A DNA stretch of 64,000 bases, from NCBI RefSeq assembly GCF_001613805.1, contig NZ_LPVY01000001.1, forward strand, positions 1 to 64,000. Reading direction: 5' to 3'. The notes beneath the pieces were generated by a model. That model did not search any database. It worked only from the letters and a program-made list of their open reading frames with translations, and was not told the origin of the DNA. A program made the position numbers and the translations under genes. Every line of letters begins with the position of its first letter. Positions within the stretch are counted from its first letter, which is position 1. Of this stretch, positions 47,004 through 55,927 are shown in pieces. The stretch is from Thalassospira lucentensis (GTDB lineage: Bacteria; Pseudomonadota; Alphaproteobacteria; Rhodospirillales; Thalassospiraceae).

Positions 47004-48375
47004 CAGGTAGCTTCAAGCGAGCTATAAATCCGTCCGTCATGCACGGGCGTGGCGAGATAAGTTCCAATTGCCCACCAGCCTGTTCAATGATCGCCGAAAC
47101 AATTGACAAGCCCAGCCCCGAACTTTCGGGATGTTTGCCATGACGTTCAAACCGATGAGTCAGGCGGACTAGAATATAGTCGGGTACAGTCCGCCCGGCA
47201 TTCTCCACAATCAATGTATCCGGACCTTCGACGCGCAGAGAGACAGCCTGATCGGCATCACCATGCATCAATGCATTTTCAAGAAGATTGCCGACACAGA
47301 TACCAAAGGCATCCGGGTCAATTGCCGCCACCAGCGAGGTCCCGTTGCGCATCACATCAATGCGATCCCCGAACCGGTTGCTGCGCCGGATATCTTCAAC
47401 CACCATATCCACAATCGCATCAAGATCATGGTGTTGATCACTTTTACCAATCCCAGCCTCTGCACGCGACCATTGCAATAGTTTTTCCGATAAACGCCGC
47501 AAACGTCCAAGCGACTGTTCGACCCTTTTTGCCCGTTCACGGTGAATGTCATCCGGTGCCATTTCTGACAGCAATTGCTGTGTCTGTGCCAACGCACTTG
47601 CAATCGGGGTACGCAACTCATGTGCGCTGTTGGATGCAAAGGAACGTTCAGCATTCAATGCAGATTTCAAGCGCACCAGAAGCGTATTGACCGCGCCGCC
47701 AATCCGGGCAAGCTCAACCGGAATATGCTTGATCGCAATCGGGTCAAGATTACCACTGCCGCGCAGATCAATTTCATCATGAAGGCGGGCAACTGGCCCC
47801 AGACCTGCACGGACACTCAGCCAAATTGCCACGATGATTGCAGGCACCAGAACAATTACCGGCAACAGAACCGCCACCGCACTTTCAAAGGTTGCCTCCC
47901 GCCGATGCGCCAATGGCTCGGCAACCTGCAAGAACAACGTGCCGCTAATGGCCGCCTCGGTATAGTAACGAAACATCTCGTCCTGCCAAAATCCCGGCTC
48001 AAGCGGGGCTGCAAAGGCAACCTGACCCGCATCGTGCGTCTGTAACAGGACCTCGCCCAGAGCGTTTCGCATCTGATAGAGAAGATATTCCCCGCTATCA
48101 TCAGGTCCGTCGTCTTCGCCGTCGTCCTGATCGTGATCAAGCAACGCGGGCAATTCGGTCATCCCGCTGCCATTCGGTCTGTTCATGATGAATTCGACTG
48201 CAAGCGGAAGATTACGTCGCGCTGTTTCCTGCAAGCCACTATCGAAGGCTTCGCCAAGTTCCTCGTCGATGACTACTGCTGCTAATCCCGCAGCGACCAA
48301 CCATAGCGTCACGACACAAAGTGTCACCCGCCCGACAATCCGCGCAGTCAGGCTGCTGCTGAAAAAACCTGCCAT
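46975..48375 (-). CDS. Sensor histidine kinase (OmpR-system partner)
   Basis: A 466-residue membrane kinase: helix 1 (IVGRVTLCVVTLWLVAAGLAAVVI), a periplasmic domain of about 120 residues with an acidic stretch (DHDQDDGEDDGPDDSGEY) that could bind cations, helix 2 (FESAVAVLLPVIVLVPAIIVAIWLSV), HAMP-like linker, HisKA with the phospho-accepting H in SNSAHELRTPIAS, and HATPase with N box NLLENALMH and GLGLSIV. The acidic patch recalls PhoQ/PmrB-type sensors. ATG 48375 follows the response-regulator stop by one base, with GAGGGG ahead, so coupled translation is likely. Confidence 0.88.
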   Translation of the reverse strand: MAGFFSSSLTARIVGRVTLCVVTLWLVAAGLAAVVIDEELGEAFDSGLQETARRNLPLAVEFIMNRPNGSGMTELPALLDHDQDDGEDDGPDDSGEYLLYQMRNALGEVLLQTHDAGQVAFAAPLEPGFWQDEMFRYYTEAAISGTLFLQVAEPLAHRREATFESAVAVLLPVIVLVPAIIVAIWLSVRAGLGPVARLHDEIDLRGSGNLDPIAIKHIPVELARIGGAVNTLLVRLKSALNAERSFASNSAHELRTPIASALAQTQQLLSEMAPDDIHRERAKRVEQSLGRLRRLSEKLLQWSRAEAGIGKSDQHHDLDAIVDMVVEDIRRSNRFGDRIDVMRNGTSLVAAIDPDAFGICVGNLLENALMHGDADQAVSLRVEGPDTLIVENAGRTVPDYILVRLTHRFERHGKHPESSGLGLSIVSAIIEQAGGQLELISPRPCMTDGFIARLKLPGKRNGPAVE

Positions 48376-48376
48376 C

Positions 48377-49033
48377 CTACCCCTCAAGCCGATAACCGAC
48401 GCCGCGCAAAGTCCTGATCAGGGTTCCACCGATCTTTTTGCGCAGCCTGCTGACATATACCTCAACCGTGTTGCTTTCAATTTCAGCACCAAATTCATAA
48501 AGCGCGTCTTCAAGCTGGCGTTTGGACAGGGTTGCGCCGGGACGGCGGACAAACTGATCAAGCAGTGCCCATTCCCGCGCTGTCAAATCAACGGTCTGTC
48601 CCGCCCGGAAAACGCTTCTTGCTGCCAGATCAATTTCGAGTTCGCCAATCTGGATCAGTGGATTGGGATTACCCGAATAACGCCGTGCAACCGCCGCCAG
48701 TCTTGCTGTCATTTCGTCAAGGTCAAAAGGCTTTACCAGATAGTCATCCGCCCCGGCATTAAGCCCGTCAATCCTATCGGTAATCTGATCCTGCGCCGTC
48801 AGAATAATACAAGGGGTCGCATCACCCCGCCTGCGTAATGATCGCAACATGTCGATGCCATGCCCATCCGGTAAATTGAGATCAAGCAGTAAAATATCGT
48901 ACGGCGTACCGATTATTGCGGTGGATGCATCGCCAACGGTTTGCACCCAGTCAATCGCATGCCCGGCCGCAATCAAGTGGTCGCGAAGTGCAGCGCCCAG
49001 TGCTTCTTCGTCTTCAATCAGCAAAAGCCTCAT
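48377..49033 (-). CDS. OmpR/PhoB-family response regulator
   Basis: A 218-residue two-domain regulator. The receiver has E7/D8 acidic pair, phospho-acceptor D51 (ILLLDLNLPDGHG), T and K in ILTAQ and DYLVKPFDLDE; the C-terminal winged helix ends EVYVSRLRKKIGGTLIRTLRGVGYRL. Reading could start at 49102, but ATG 49033 has GGAG 6 nt upstream and fits the family. It is divergent from the PepSY-b561-eptA genes across a region with TCAGG direct repeats spaced 11 bases apart on both strands. Confidence 0.92.
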   Translation of the reverse strand: MRLLLIEDEEALGAALRDHLIAAGHAIDWVQTVGDASTAIIGTPYDILLLDLNLPDGHGIDMLRSLRRRGDATPCIILTAQDQITDRIDGLNAGADDYLVKPFDLDEMTARLAAVARRYSGNPNPLIQIGELEIDLAARSVFRAGQTVDLTAREWALLDQFVRRPGATLSKRQLEDALYEFGAEIESNTVEVYVSRLRKKIGGTLIRTLRGVGYRLEG

Positions 49034-49094
49034 GCACTTCTCCGTCACGAAATCCAGTGGGTACACAACCCCATAAGTCAGATTAACGCAGTTT

Positions 49095-49145
49095 CCTGAC
49101 AACAGCCTGAAGGCATTTTTCCGGCGTGTTCAGGTTGCTGTCAGG
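49095..49145. promoter_or_regulatory. Divergent pairs of TCAGG direct repeats (response-regulator sites)
   Basis: On the minus strand TCAGG occurs at 49095-49099 and 49106-49110; on the + strand at 49130-49134 and 49141-49145 (as TCAGGTTG twice). Both pairs have 11-base spacing, one turn apart, and point away from each other around 49120. This is the geometry of OmpR-type dimer sites serving two divergent promoters. A weaker TCAGATTG follows at 49154. Confidence 0.6.
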
Positions 49146-49202
49146 TTGGCCCTTCAGATTGCCTGCAGACGCAGTTTTCCACATCCCGCCCGGAGACACA
49201 CG

Positions 49203-49481
49203 ATGAAAAACGCAACCACGCTGGCGACCGCCTTTGCAACTCTTCTGGTCGCATCAACCATAGCCGCATCCGCAAACGAGGAACGCTGCAAGGCGCCGAT
49301 GGACCAATGGCAGCCACGTGAAACTCTTCAGCAGAAGCTCGAGGCCGAAGGCTGGAAAATCAAGAACATCAAAACCGAAGACAATTGTTATGAGGTTTAC
49401 GCCATTACACAGGATGGCAAGCGCGTTGAAATCTATTTTGATCCTCAAACCCTTGATCAGATTAAACCACGGAAGGACTGA
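49203..49481 (+). CDS. PepSY-domain periplasmic protein
   Basis: A 92-residue exported protein: signal peptide (NATTLATAFATLLVASTIAASANEE), then a PepSY-type domain with ETLQQKLEAEGWKIKNIKTEDNCYEVYAITQDGKRVEIYFDPQTL. Two cysteines (RCKAPM and DNCYEV) could pair. GGAGA precedes the ATG by 6 bases. PepSY proteins next to cytochrome b561 and an OmpR system are a recurrent arrangement, whose biochemical role is not settled. It ends 2 bases before the cytochrome gene. Confidence 0.85.
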   Translation: MKNATTLATAFATLLVASTIAASANEERCKAPMDQWQPRETLQQKLEAEGWKIKNIKTEDNCYEVYAITQDGKRVEIYFDPQTLDQIKPRKD

Positions 49482-49483
49482 TC

Positions 49484-50023
49484 ATGGTTGCTACCGTAAA
49501 AGTGTGGGACCCACTGGTCCGAGTATTTCACTGGGGGCTTGTGGCATGCTTTGCCGTGGCGTGGATTTCGGCCGACACATGGGACGACATGCACGAGGTC
49601 AGTGGTTATATCGCCGCTGCCCTGATCGCATTTCGTCTTTTGTGGGGGCTTATCGGTCCCCACTACGCCCGTTTCACGCAGTTCCTGCGCCGTCCCACAG
49701 AAGTTGTCACTTATCTGTCCGATATCCTGAAGGGTCGGGAAAGACGCTATATCGGGCACAACCCGGCCGGGGCTGCAATGATCCTTGTGCTTTTGCTGTT
49801 CATGACGGGTACGGCTCTGACCGGCTGGCTTTATACCACCAGTATGTTCTGGGGTTCGGACTGGGTCGAGGAAATCCATGAATTTCTTGCCAATAGCCTG
49901 CTTGTGCTAGTTGGCCTGCACGTTGCCGGGGTTGTTCTGGCCAGTATCCGTCATCAGGAAAGTCTGGTGCGCGCAATGGTGTCGGGTCGCAAACGCCGAC
50001 CTGCCGGTAATGACGTCAACTGA
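49484..50023 (+). CDS. Cytochrome b561-family membrane protein
   Basis: A 179-residue four-helix b-type cytochrome. It begins with the family motif VKVWDPLVRVFHWGLV; candidate haem-ligand histidines lie in VFHWG, DMHEVSGY, EEIHEFLAN and VGLHVAGV. Such proteins move electrons across the inner membrane. Translationally adjacent to the PepSY gene and likely under the divergent OmpR-type system. Confidence 0.88.
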   Translation: MVATVKVWDPLVRVFHWGLVACFAVAWISADTWDDMHEVSGYIAAALIAFRLLWGLIGPHYARFTQFLRRPTEVVTYLSDILKGRERRYIGHNPAGAAMILVLLLFMTGTALTGWLYTTSMFWGSDWVEEIHEFLANSLLVLVGLHVAGVVLASIRHQESLVRAMVSGRKRRPAGNDVN

Positions 50024-50155
50024 TCAAAATCATCTCCCAATACCCTTCACTGCGAAGATTTTTTTGCCGGATCAGCCAACCATCTGATTCGGCCAGCGTC
50101 TTAATCTTTCCGGCAATCCGTTTCGCCTTTCTCTCCTGTTCAGGGCAGTTAACCA

Positions 50156-51829
50156 ATGCATTTTCCAGTCTTCCGACGCCTGCCAGATTTGCAGCATATT
50201 GACTACCGCGCCGTACTTTTCGCGTTGGCCCTTTATTTTTGTGTTGCCTTTAACTGGACTGTACTGGGTGATTTTTACAGCATCCTTGGCGCACTTGATG
50301 CTTATGATCCAATTTTTGCCGCAACAGCCCCCTTGGTTATTTTCCTTGGCTTGATCCTTGTTTTCATACCGTTCTCTTTCAAACCGGTTCTTAAACCATT
50401 TTTTACGGTTCTGATTCTGACATCCGCGCCAGTTACTTATGGCATGGTTCGATACGGCATCGTGTTTGATCGTGACATGATCCGGAACTTTGCCGAAACC
50501 AATGCTGCTGAAGCCTTTTCCTATCTGACACCAATGGCTGTGTTCTGGTTTGTCATGACCGGCTTGTTGCCTGCTATCCTTCTGGTATTGACGCCGGTTC
50601 GCTATGCAACGTCTTTCTATCGCGGGATCGGCCAGCGGATCGTAATGACCGCAATTATCATCCTGTGTATCGGCACAATAGCCGCCGGATATTTCAAGGA
50701 TTACGCATCCGTCGGACGTAATAACAAAATCCTTGGTAAGGAAATTGTCCCGATAAGCTACATCACCGGAACAATTCGCTATGTCAAAGGCGTATATCGC
50801 GACCGGTCTATTCCGTTTCGCACAATTGGCAATGACGCCCGCCTTGTCCGGAAGACGGATAAGCCGACCCTGATGTTTCTGGTCATCGGTGAAACCGGGC
50901 GAGCGGCAAGTCTGGCTGCAAACGGCTATGACCGACCGACGACGCCCTTCACCGAAAAACTTGGCACTGTCATCGCGTTTCAGAATGTCCGGTCCTGTGG
51001 CACTGCAACTGCAATTTCCGTACCTTGCATGTTCTCGCAAATGTCACGTTCCAATTATGATGAAAGTGTCGCGCGTAATAGTGAAAACCTGCTCGACGTC
51101 ATAGCCAAGGCTGGGATTCCGGTCCTTTGGATGGAGAACGACGGTGGTTGTAAAGGGGTTTGCGACCGCGTTCCCACCGTCGAGATATCAACGGATGATT
51201 TCCCCGACCTTTGTCAGAATGGCACATGCCATGACGAAGCTTTTCTTGAAAAGATTGATCAAGAAATCCTGGATATGGGCAAAGGCGACAAGCTGATTGT
51301 CATGCATCTGATCGGCAGTCACGGGCCAACCTATTTTGAACGTTACCCTGAAAACTTTCGCCAGTTCACCCCGGATTGCCCCCGCAAGGACATTGAAAAC
51401 TGTACACAGCAGGAACTGGTCAACACTTATGACAATACCATCCGCTATACCGACTTCGTGATATCACAGATGATTGAAAAACTGACGGAATACGACGACG
51501 CATACAATCCGGCGTTGCTGTATCTTTCCGATCATGGGGAGTCTCTCGGCGAAAGCGGGTTATACCTGCACGGTGCCCCTTATATCTTTGCCCCCGAAGA
51601 ACAAACCCATATTCCGATGATGGCGTGGATGTCCGCTGCCTTTGCCAGCACCCGGCATATTGACCGTGACTGTATCAATACAATTTCCAAGGAAAACAGC
51701 TATTCCCAAGATAATCTGTTTTCAACGGTTCTTGGATTGATGCAGGTTGAAACGAGCATTTACGATCAAAAGTCCGATATTTTTGCATCCTGCGAAAACG
51801 GCAAGGATCTTGTCCATGCGGATCGGTAA
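50156..51829 (+). CDS. eptA: Phosphoethanolamine-lipid A transferase (EptA family)
   Basis: A 557-residue membrane enzyme with five N-terminal helices (about 18-180) and a periplasmic sulfatase-like catalytic domain. Metal-site E246 (LVIGETGRA) and the nucleophile T285 within SCGTATAISVPCMFS are present, as are HLIGSHGPTYFERYP, SDHGESLGESG and LHGAPY. It transfers phosphoethanolamine from phosphatidylethanolamine to lipid A and lowers susceptibility to cationic peptides such as polymyxin. Cysteine pairs match the family. The gene is AT-richer than most of the window. It overlaps the next gene by 14 bases. Confidence 0.92.
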   Translation: MHFPVFRRLPDLQHIDYRAVLFALALYFCVAFNWTVLGDFYSILGALDAYDPIFAATAPLVIFLGLILVFIPFSFKPVLKPFFTVLILTSAPVTYGMVRYGIVFDRDMIRNFAETNAAEAFSYLTPMAVFWFVMTGLLPAILLVLTPVRYATSFYRGIGQRIVMTAIIILCIGTIAAGYFKDYASVGRNNKILGKEIVPISYITGTIRYVKGVYRDRSIPFRTIGNDARLVRKTDKPTLMFLVIGETGRAASLAANGYDRPTTPFTEKLGTVIAFQNVRSCGTATAISVPCMFSQMSRSNYDESVARNSENLLDVIAKAGIPVLWMENDGGCKGVCDRVPTVEISTDDFPDLCQNGTCHDEAFLEKIDQEILDMGKGDKLIVMHLIGSHGPTYFERYPENFRQFTPDCPRKDIENCTQQELVNTYDNTIRYTDFVISQMIEKLTEYDDAYNPALLYLSDHGESLGESGLYLHGAPYIFAPEEQTHIPMMAWMSAAFASTRHIDRDCINTISKENSYSQDNLFSTVLGLMQVETSIYDQKSDIFASCENGKDLVHADR

Positions 51830-52775
51830 CACGAACAAAGTTGCAGATATTTCGGCATATTCGTCAGTCGTATCAAACATTGCTATCCCCAAAGTCACAG
51901 TAATATTCAATCCCTGCGCCGGAAGAGCAAATCGCAAATATCTGTTAGAGATATTTAGCTGGCTCCCCGGCAATATCACGCTGATTGAAACGCAACATCC
52001 TGGCCACGCCCGCGAAATCGCGTTCCGGATACCTTCAACAACCCGACTGTTTGTTGCCGGTGGTGATGGTACGATCAACGAAGTGCTGAACGGTTTGGTC
52101 GATGCCCGCATAATCGGGCGGAACATTCCGCCGCTTGGCATTATTCCGATGGGAACTGCCAATGTGCTGGCCATCGAAATCGGAATGGATTTTCGCACCG
52201 AGGCTATTGCAGACTACGTGCAGAACGGCGTTGAAGCGGATATATTTCCGGGTATGGCAAACGGTCGGGCATTCATGCTGATGGCCGGCGTGGGCGCAGA
52301 TGCCCAAACAGTCGCAGACATATCGCCTCGTCTCAAACGATGGATCGGAAAAGGTGCCTATGTCTGGCAAGGATTGATCACGACATTGCGCGGAAACCAA
52401 CCGGCTTTTACGATCACTGCCAACGGCCAGACAACTCATGCCACCGGCGTCATTGCCACACATGCAGCCCATTACGCCGGAAAGTATATCCTAGCCCCCG
52501 ATGCAAGTCTGCGACACCACAACCTTGATATCATTATCCTTTCCGCAACTGGACGCATCGCAAAATTGCGCTATGCGTTGGCTCTGCTTTGCAGCCGTTT
52601 ATCCCAAAGCAAAGACGTAAGGGTCATCAAAACAAAAGAAATTATAATCTGTTCTTCGGCCCCTAACGCCGCTTTACAAATTGATGGCGAAGCATGGGGG
52701 CGACTTCCGTGCCATGTTTGTCTATCAGATCACGCGATCAGGCTGATCATGCCATTAGGGTCGGCAACGGCCTAA
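51816..52775 (+). CDS. Diacylglycerol/sphingosine kinase-like lipid kinase
   Basis: A 319-residue DAGK-catalytic-domain protein: nucleotide-binding FNPCAGRANRKYL, the hallmark GGDGTINEVLNGL and PMGTANVLAIEIG, then a C-terminal beta-rich half ending ALQIDGEAWGRLP. In Gram-negatives EptA action releases diacylglycerol, and a kinase next to eptA would recycle it to phosphatidic acid. The start ATG 51816 lies inside eptA with AAGGA upstream; in-frame reading also goes back to 51747. Coupling with eptA strongly suggests a shared function. Confidence 0.86.
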   Translation: MRIGNTNKVADISAYSSVVSNIAIPKVTVIFNPCAGRANRKYLLEIFSWLPGNITLIETQHPGHAREIAFRIPSTTRLFVAGGDGTINEVLNGLVDARIIGRNIPPLGIIPMGTANVLAIEIGMDFRTEAIADYVQNGVEADIFPGMANGRAFMLMAGVGADAQTVADISPRLKRWIGKGAYVWQGLITTLRGNQPAFTITANGQTTHATGVIATHAAHYAGKYILAPDASLRHHNLDIIILSATGRIAKLRYALALLCSRLSQSKDVRVIKTKEIIICSSAPNAALQIDGEAWGRLPCHVCLSDHAIRLIMPLGSATA

Positions 52776-52869
52776 GTAAGGTCGCAGTACAAATTGCAGG
52801 TTTCTTTTTGACCAGAGCGTAAAAGCCGCGCCATAGTATCGCCCGACGTTGATTTTCGGGGAAACATCC

Positions 52870-53610
52870 ATGACAAAAACCGTTCTGATCACCGGTGGAT
52901 CACGCGGCATTGGCCGTGCCACCGCCATTCTGTGTGCGCAAAACGACTGGAACGTCGCCATCAGCTATCTCGGCAATAAGGAAAGTGCCGATGAAACCTG
53001 TGCGCTGTGCGAACGGGCCGGACGAACCGGCAATGTTTTCGCCCAGAAATGCGACGTGAAATACGAACAGGACGTCTTGGACCTGTTTCAGGCAACGCTT
53101 GACCGGTTCGGCACAATCGATGCGGTTGTCAATAATGCCGGGATCGTCGCCCCCAAAAGCGATCTGGCGGATATGAGCATCGAACGGATGAAGTCGGTGT
53201 TTGATACCAATGTGCTGGGGGCCTATATCGTGGCCCGCGAAGCTGCACGCGCCCTGTCACATGCGGGCGGTTCAATCGTCAATGTATCCTCGATGGCCTC
53301 CAAACTGGGATCACCGGGCGAATATGTTGATTATGCCGGGTCCAAGGGCGCGATTGATACCCTGACGATCGGACTTTCCAAGGAACTTGGCCCCAGAGGC
53401 ATTCGTGTCAATGCCGTGCGGCCAGGCATTATTGATACCGATATCCACGGCAGTGTCGGCCGACCGGAACGGGTTGCCGAACTTGGCCCGTTCTGCCCGC
53501 TGGGACGGGCGGGCAAGGCAAACGAGGTCGCCAATCTGATCTACTGGCTGCTCTCAGATGATGCGTCCTATGTCACCGGGGCGCTGGTTGACGTGGCTGG
53601 CGGGCGATAA
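52870..53610 (+). CDS. SDR-family oxidoreductase
   Basis: A 246-residue short-chain dehydrogenase/reductase. The NAD(P) loop is TGGSRGIGRATA, NNAG is present (VVNNAGIV), and the catalytic S-Y-K is seen in NVSSMASKLGSPGEYVDYAGSKGAID. The C-terminal GALVDVAGGR is typical. It resembles YgfF and glucose dehydrogenase-like SDRs; substrate unknown. ATG 52870 fits better than the in-frame start at 52849. Confidence 0.9.
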   Translation: MTKTVLITGGSRGIGRATAILCAQNDWNVAISYLGNKESADETCALCERAGRTGNVFAQKCDVKYEQDVLDLFQATLDRFGTIDAVVNNAGIVAPKSDLADMSIERMKSVFDTNVLGAYIVAREAARALSHAGGSIVNVSSMASKLGSPGEYVDYAGSKGAIDTLTIGLSKELGPRGIRVNAVRPGIIDTDIHGSVGRPERVAELGPFCPLGRAGKANEVANLIYWLLSDDASYVTGALVDVAGGR

Positions 53611-53688
53611 CATGATCCGTGGCAGGATTTGACTGCGATGATCCTGTCCGGCACTCTGCACCCTGCATTGAGCGGAAAGGAAGCCGAG

Positions 53689-55044
53689 ATGAGCATCGTC
53701 AGCGCCAGCCGAAACAATCTGATTGCACGTGAACTCAAACGTGTCGATGGCCGCACCCCGCGTGCAAGGACCAAGCTTGCCAAACATCAGAAAATGGCTG
53801 CCAATCCGTTCCGGTTCCTGCGGGGTGCCGCCCAGATGTTTTATGGCGACCTGAAATCCGGTCGTATCGTCCTGCCCGAAAGTCTGACGGACAAACGGCT
53901 GATTACCGCCATCATGGGCGATTGCCATCTGGTGAATTTCGGGCTTCTGACCGAAGACGGGTCACATGGCGACGATGTGATTTTCTGCCCCAATGATTTC
54001 GACGATGCCTGTTTCGGGCTGGCAAGCTGGGATCTGGCGCGGTTCTGTACCAGCCTGTTTCTGGCCTGCGACTATGTCGACGGACTAACGAATGACGATT
54101 ACGACAGTGACGAAATGAATGATCTGTCTGGTCTTGAAGCGGCCAGCCAGAAGGACGCGAAAAAGGCCGCGGACGCATTCCTGAAAAGCTACCGGAAAAC
54201 CCTGGAAAAGATCGTTTCCGACCCGGATCACCGCCGCAGTGCTGTTTTGAAATTCTCCAAGGGCCATATCCTCGAGGCTGCGCGCGACAAGGCGTTGAAG
54301 CGCGCCGCAGGGGGCAAGAAGTTCGAAACCAAAAGCGCACTTGGCAAGGCGGTCGAACTGACCGATGGCACATTGCGGTTCCGCGACCTTCCGGAACGTT
54401 ACAAGCGTCTTGATGCGGCCACCATGTCGGAAATCAGACGCGTTTTCCGTCCCTATGTCGATGACAGCATCCTTGATATCGTTCTTCGCGTCGGGGCGGG
54501 CACCGGATCGGTCAATATGGACCGGTTTTATCTTCTGGTCGGGCCCGATGAGGTCGACGGGCCGGAAGATTTGCCGCTATGTCATATCGTCGAAATCAAG
54601 CAACAGCGTGAAGCCGCCCCGATCCATCATTTCCCCGATATCAGCCCGAATAACCGCCTGAACCCGGCGCATCTTTCGGTCGACTGCCAGCGGGTGATGC
54701 AGCGCCGCCCCGACCTTGTGCTTGATGAAGTCGTCTGGCGCGATGACCACTGGCTGGTGCGATCCCGCCACCATGCACGGGTCGGTCTTGATCCCGAGGA
54801 TATCTGCCTTGCCACAAAGAACCCGGGCAAGGCGCTTAAACAATATGCCAGATCATGCGGCTCCGCGCTGGCACTGGCGCATGCGCGCGGCGACATCCGG
54901 TCCACCCGGTTCGAGGAAACCATGATCAGGGCGCTTGATCGCGATGCGGAAGGACTTGTTGCCGCAGCAGAAGGCTATGCCGATCAAACCATGTGCGATT
55001 GCCTTGCCCTGCAAAAAATGGTGATGCCGCCCCTTCTGAGTTAG
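53689..55044 (+). CDS. DUF2252 family protein
   Basis: A 451-residue protein with the DUF2252 pattern, a kinase-like fold: RTKLAKHQKMAANPFRFLRGAAQMFY, MGDCHLVNFGLL, the acidic FDDACFGLASWDLARF, and later HIVEIKQQREAAP with VDCQRVMQRRPD. It shares the GD-x-H-x-x-N and D-x-x-D arrangement of aminoglycoside-phosphotransferase-like kinases, but no substrate is established. ATG 53689 has AAGGA just upstream; reading may extend to 53629. It follows the SDR gene directly and may be cotranscribed. Confidence 0.82.
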   Translation: MSIVSASRNNLIARELKRVDGRTPRARTKLAKHQKMAANPFRFLRGAAQMFYGDLKSGRIVLPESLTDKRLITAIMGDCHLVNFGLLTEDGSHGDDVIFCPNDFDDACFGLASWDLARFCTSLFLACDYVDGLTNDDYDSDEMNDLSGLEAASQKDAKKAADAFLKSYRKTLEKIVSDPDHRRSAVLKFSKGHILEAARDKALKRAAGGKKFETKSALGKAVELTDGTLRFRDLPERYKRLDAATMSEIRRVFRPYVDDSILDIVLRVGAGTGSVNMDRFYLLVGPDEVDGPEDLPLCHIVEIKQQREAAPIHHFPDISPNNRLNPAHLSVDCQRVMQRRPDLVLDEVVWRDDHWLVRSRHHARVGLDPEDICLATKNPGKALKQYARSCGSALALAHARGDIRSTRFEETMIRALDRDAEGLVAAAEGYADQTMCDCLALQKMVMPPLLS

Positions 55045-55165
55045 CAAATGTCTTGCGGCATTTATGCATGGCGGACATTCTGCCAGCCGCGCATTTGCCG
55101 ATATCAAAAACGCGGCCTGTCGATACAATTCCGGCGTTGTGTTCTTGATGGAGCAACGCACATAA

Positions 55166-55927
55166 ATGGACGACTTTTTCTGGTGGATCGTTCTGATCGG
55201 CTTTGCCGCACAGCTTGTTGATGGTGCGCTTGGCATGGCCTATGGCCTGACATCGACATCGCTTCTGATCAGTATCGGCCTGCCCCCGGCACAAGCCAGT
55301 GCCACAGTGCACGCCGCCGAGGTTTTCACCACCGCCGTTTCCGGCACATCACACCATTTCGCGCGCAATGTTGACTGGAAAATGGTCAGGACACTGGCGA
55401 TTGCAGGTTCCATCGGCGGGGCTGCCGGGGCGGCGTTGCTGTCATCGGGGATCGGCGAATATCTTGCGCCGTTTGTCGCCCTTTACCTAAGCGCGCTGGG
55501 CGTTCTGGTCATTGCCAAGGCAGTGCGCAAGGTACAACCGCCTGCGGCCATGCGCGGGCTTGCCCCGCTTGGTCTGGTTGGCGGGTTCCTCGACGCGGTG
55601 GGCGGCGGCGGATGGGGACCGATCGTATCAAGCACGCTGGTCTATCGTGGCCATGCCGAACCGCACCGGATGCTGGGCACCTCGGCGGCATCGGAATTTT
55701 TCGTGACAGTGATGATCACCGTGACCTTTGCCGGGCATTTCGGACTGGAAAGTTTCGGGATGGCGGCACTGGCACTGGTGATCGGCGGCGTACCCGCCGC
55801 ACCGCTTGCCGCCGTGCTTGTCCGCATCATACCGCGCAAACCCCTGATGATCGCGGTCGGATTGCTGATCGTGATCCTTGGCGGGTTCGGGATTTACCGG
55901 TTTGTCAGTGCGTTGCTGGTGGCTTAG
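55166..55927 (+). CDS. TauE/SafE-family sulfite exporter-like permease
   Basis: A 253-residue membrane protein with about eight helices. The TauE/SafE (DUF81) hallmarks are AQLVDGALGMAYGL near the N terminus and GFLDAVGGGGWGPIVSSTLVYRGH in the second half. The family exports sulfite, sulfoacetate or other organosulfur anions. The last four bases overlap the convergent prmA gene. Confidence 0.87.
   Translation: MDDFFWWIVLIGFAAQLVDGALGMAYGLTSTSLLISIGLPPAQASATVHAAEVFTTAVSGTSHHFARNVDWKMVRTLAIAGSIGGAAGAALLSSGIGEYLAPFVALYLSALGVLVIAKAVRKVQPPAAMRGLAPLGLVGGFLDAVGGGGWGPIVSSTLVYRGHAEPHRMLGTSAASEFFVTVMITVTFAGHFGLESFGMAALALVIGGVPAAPLAAVLVRIIPRKPLMIAVGLLIVILGGFGIYRFVSALLVA

Noticed and set aside
50072-51040. 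322-codon minus-strand open frame opposite eptA
   Set aside because: EptA motifs on the + strand are unambiguous; the opposite frame shows no start signal or family.
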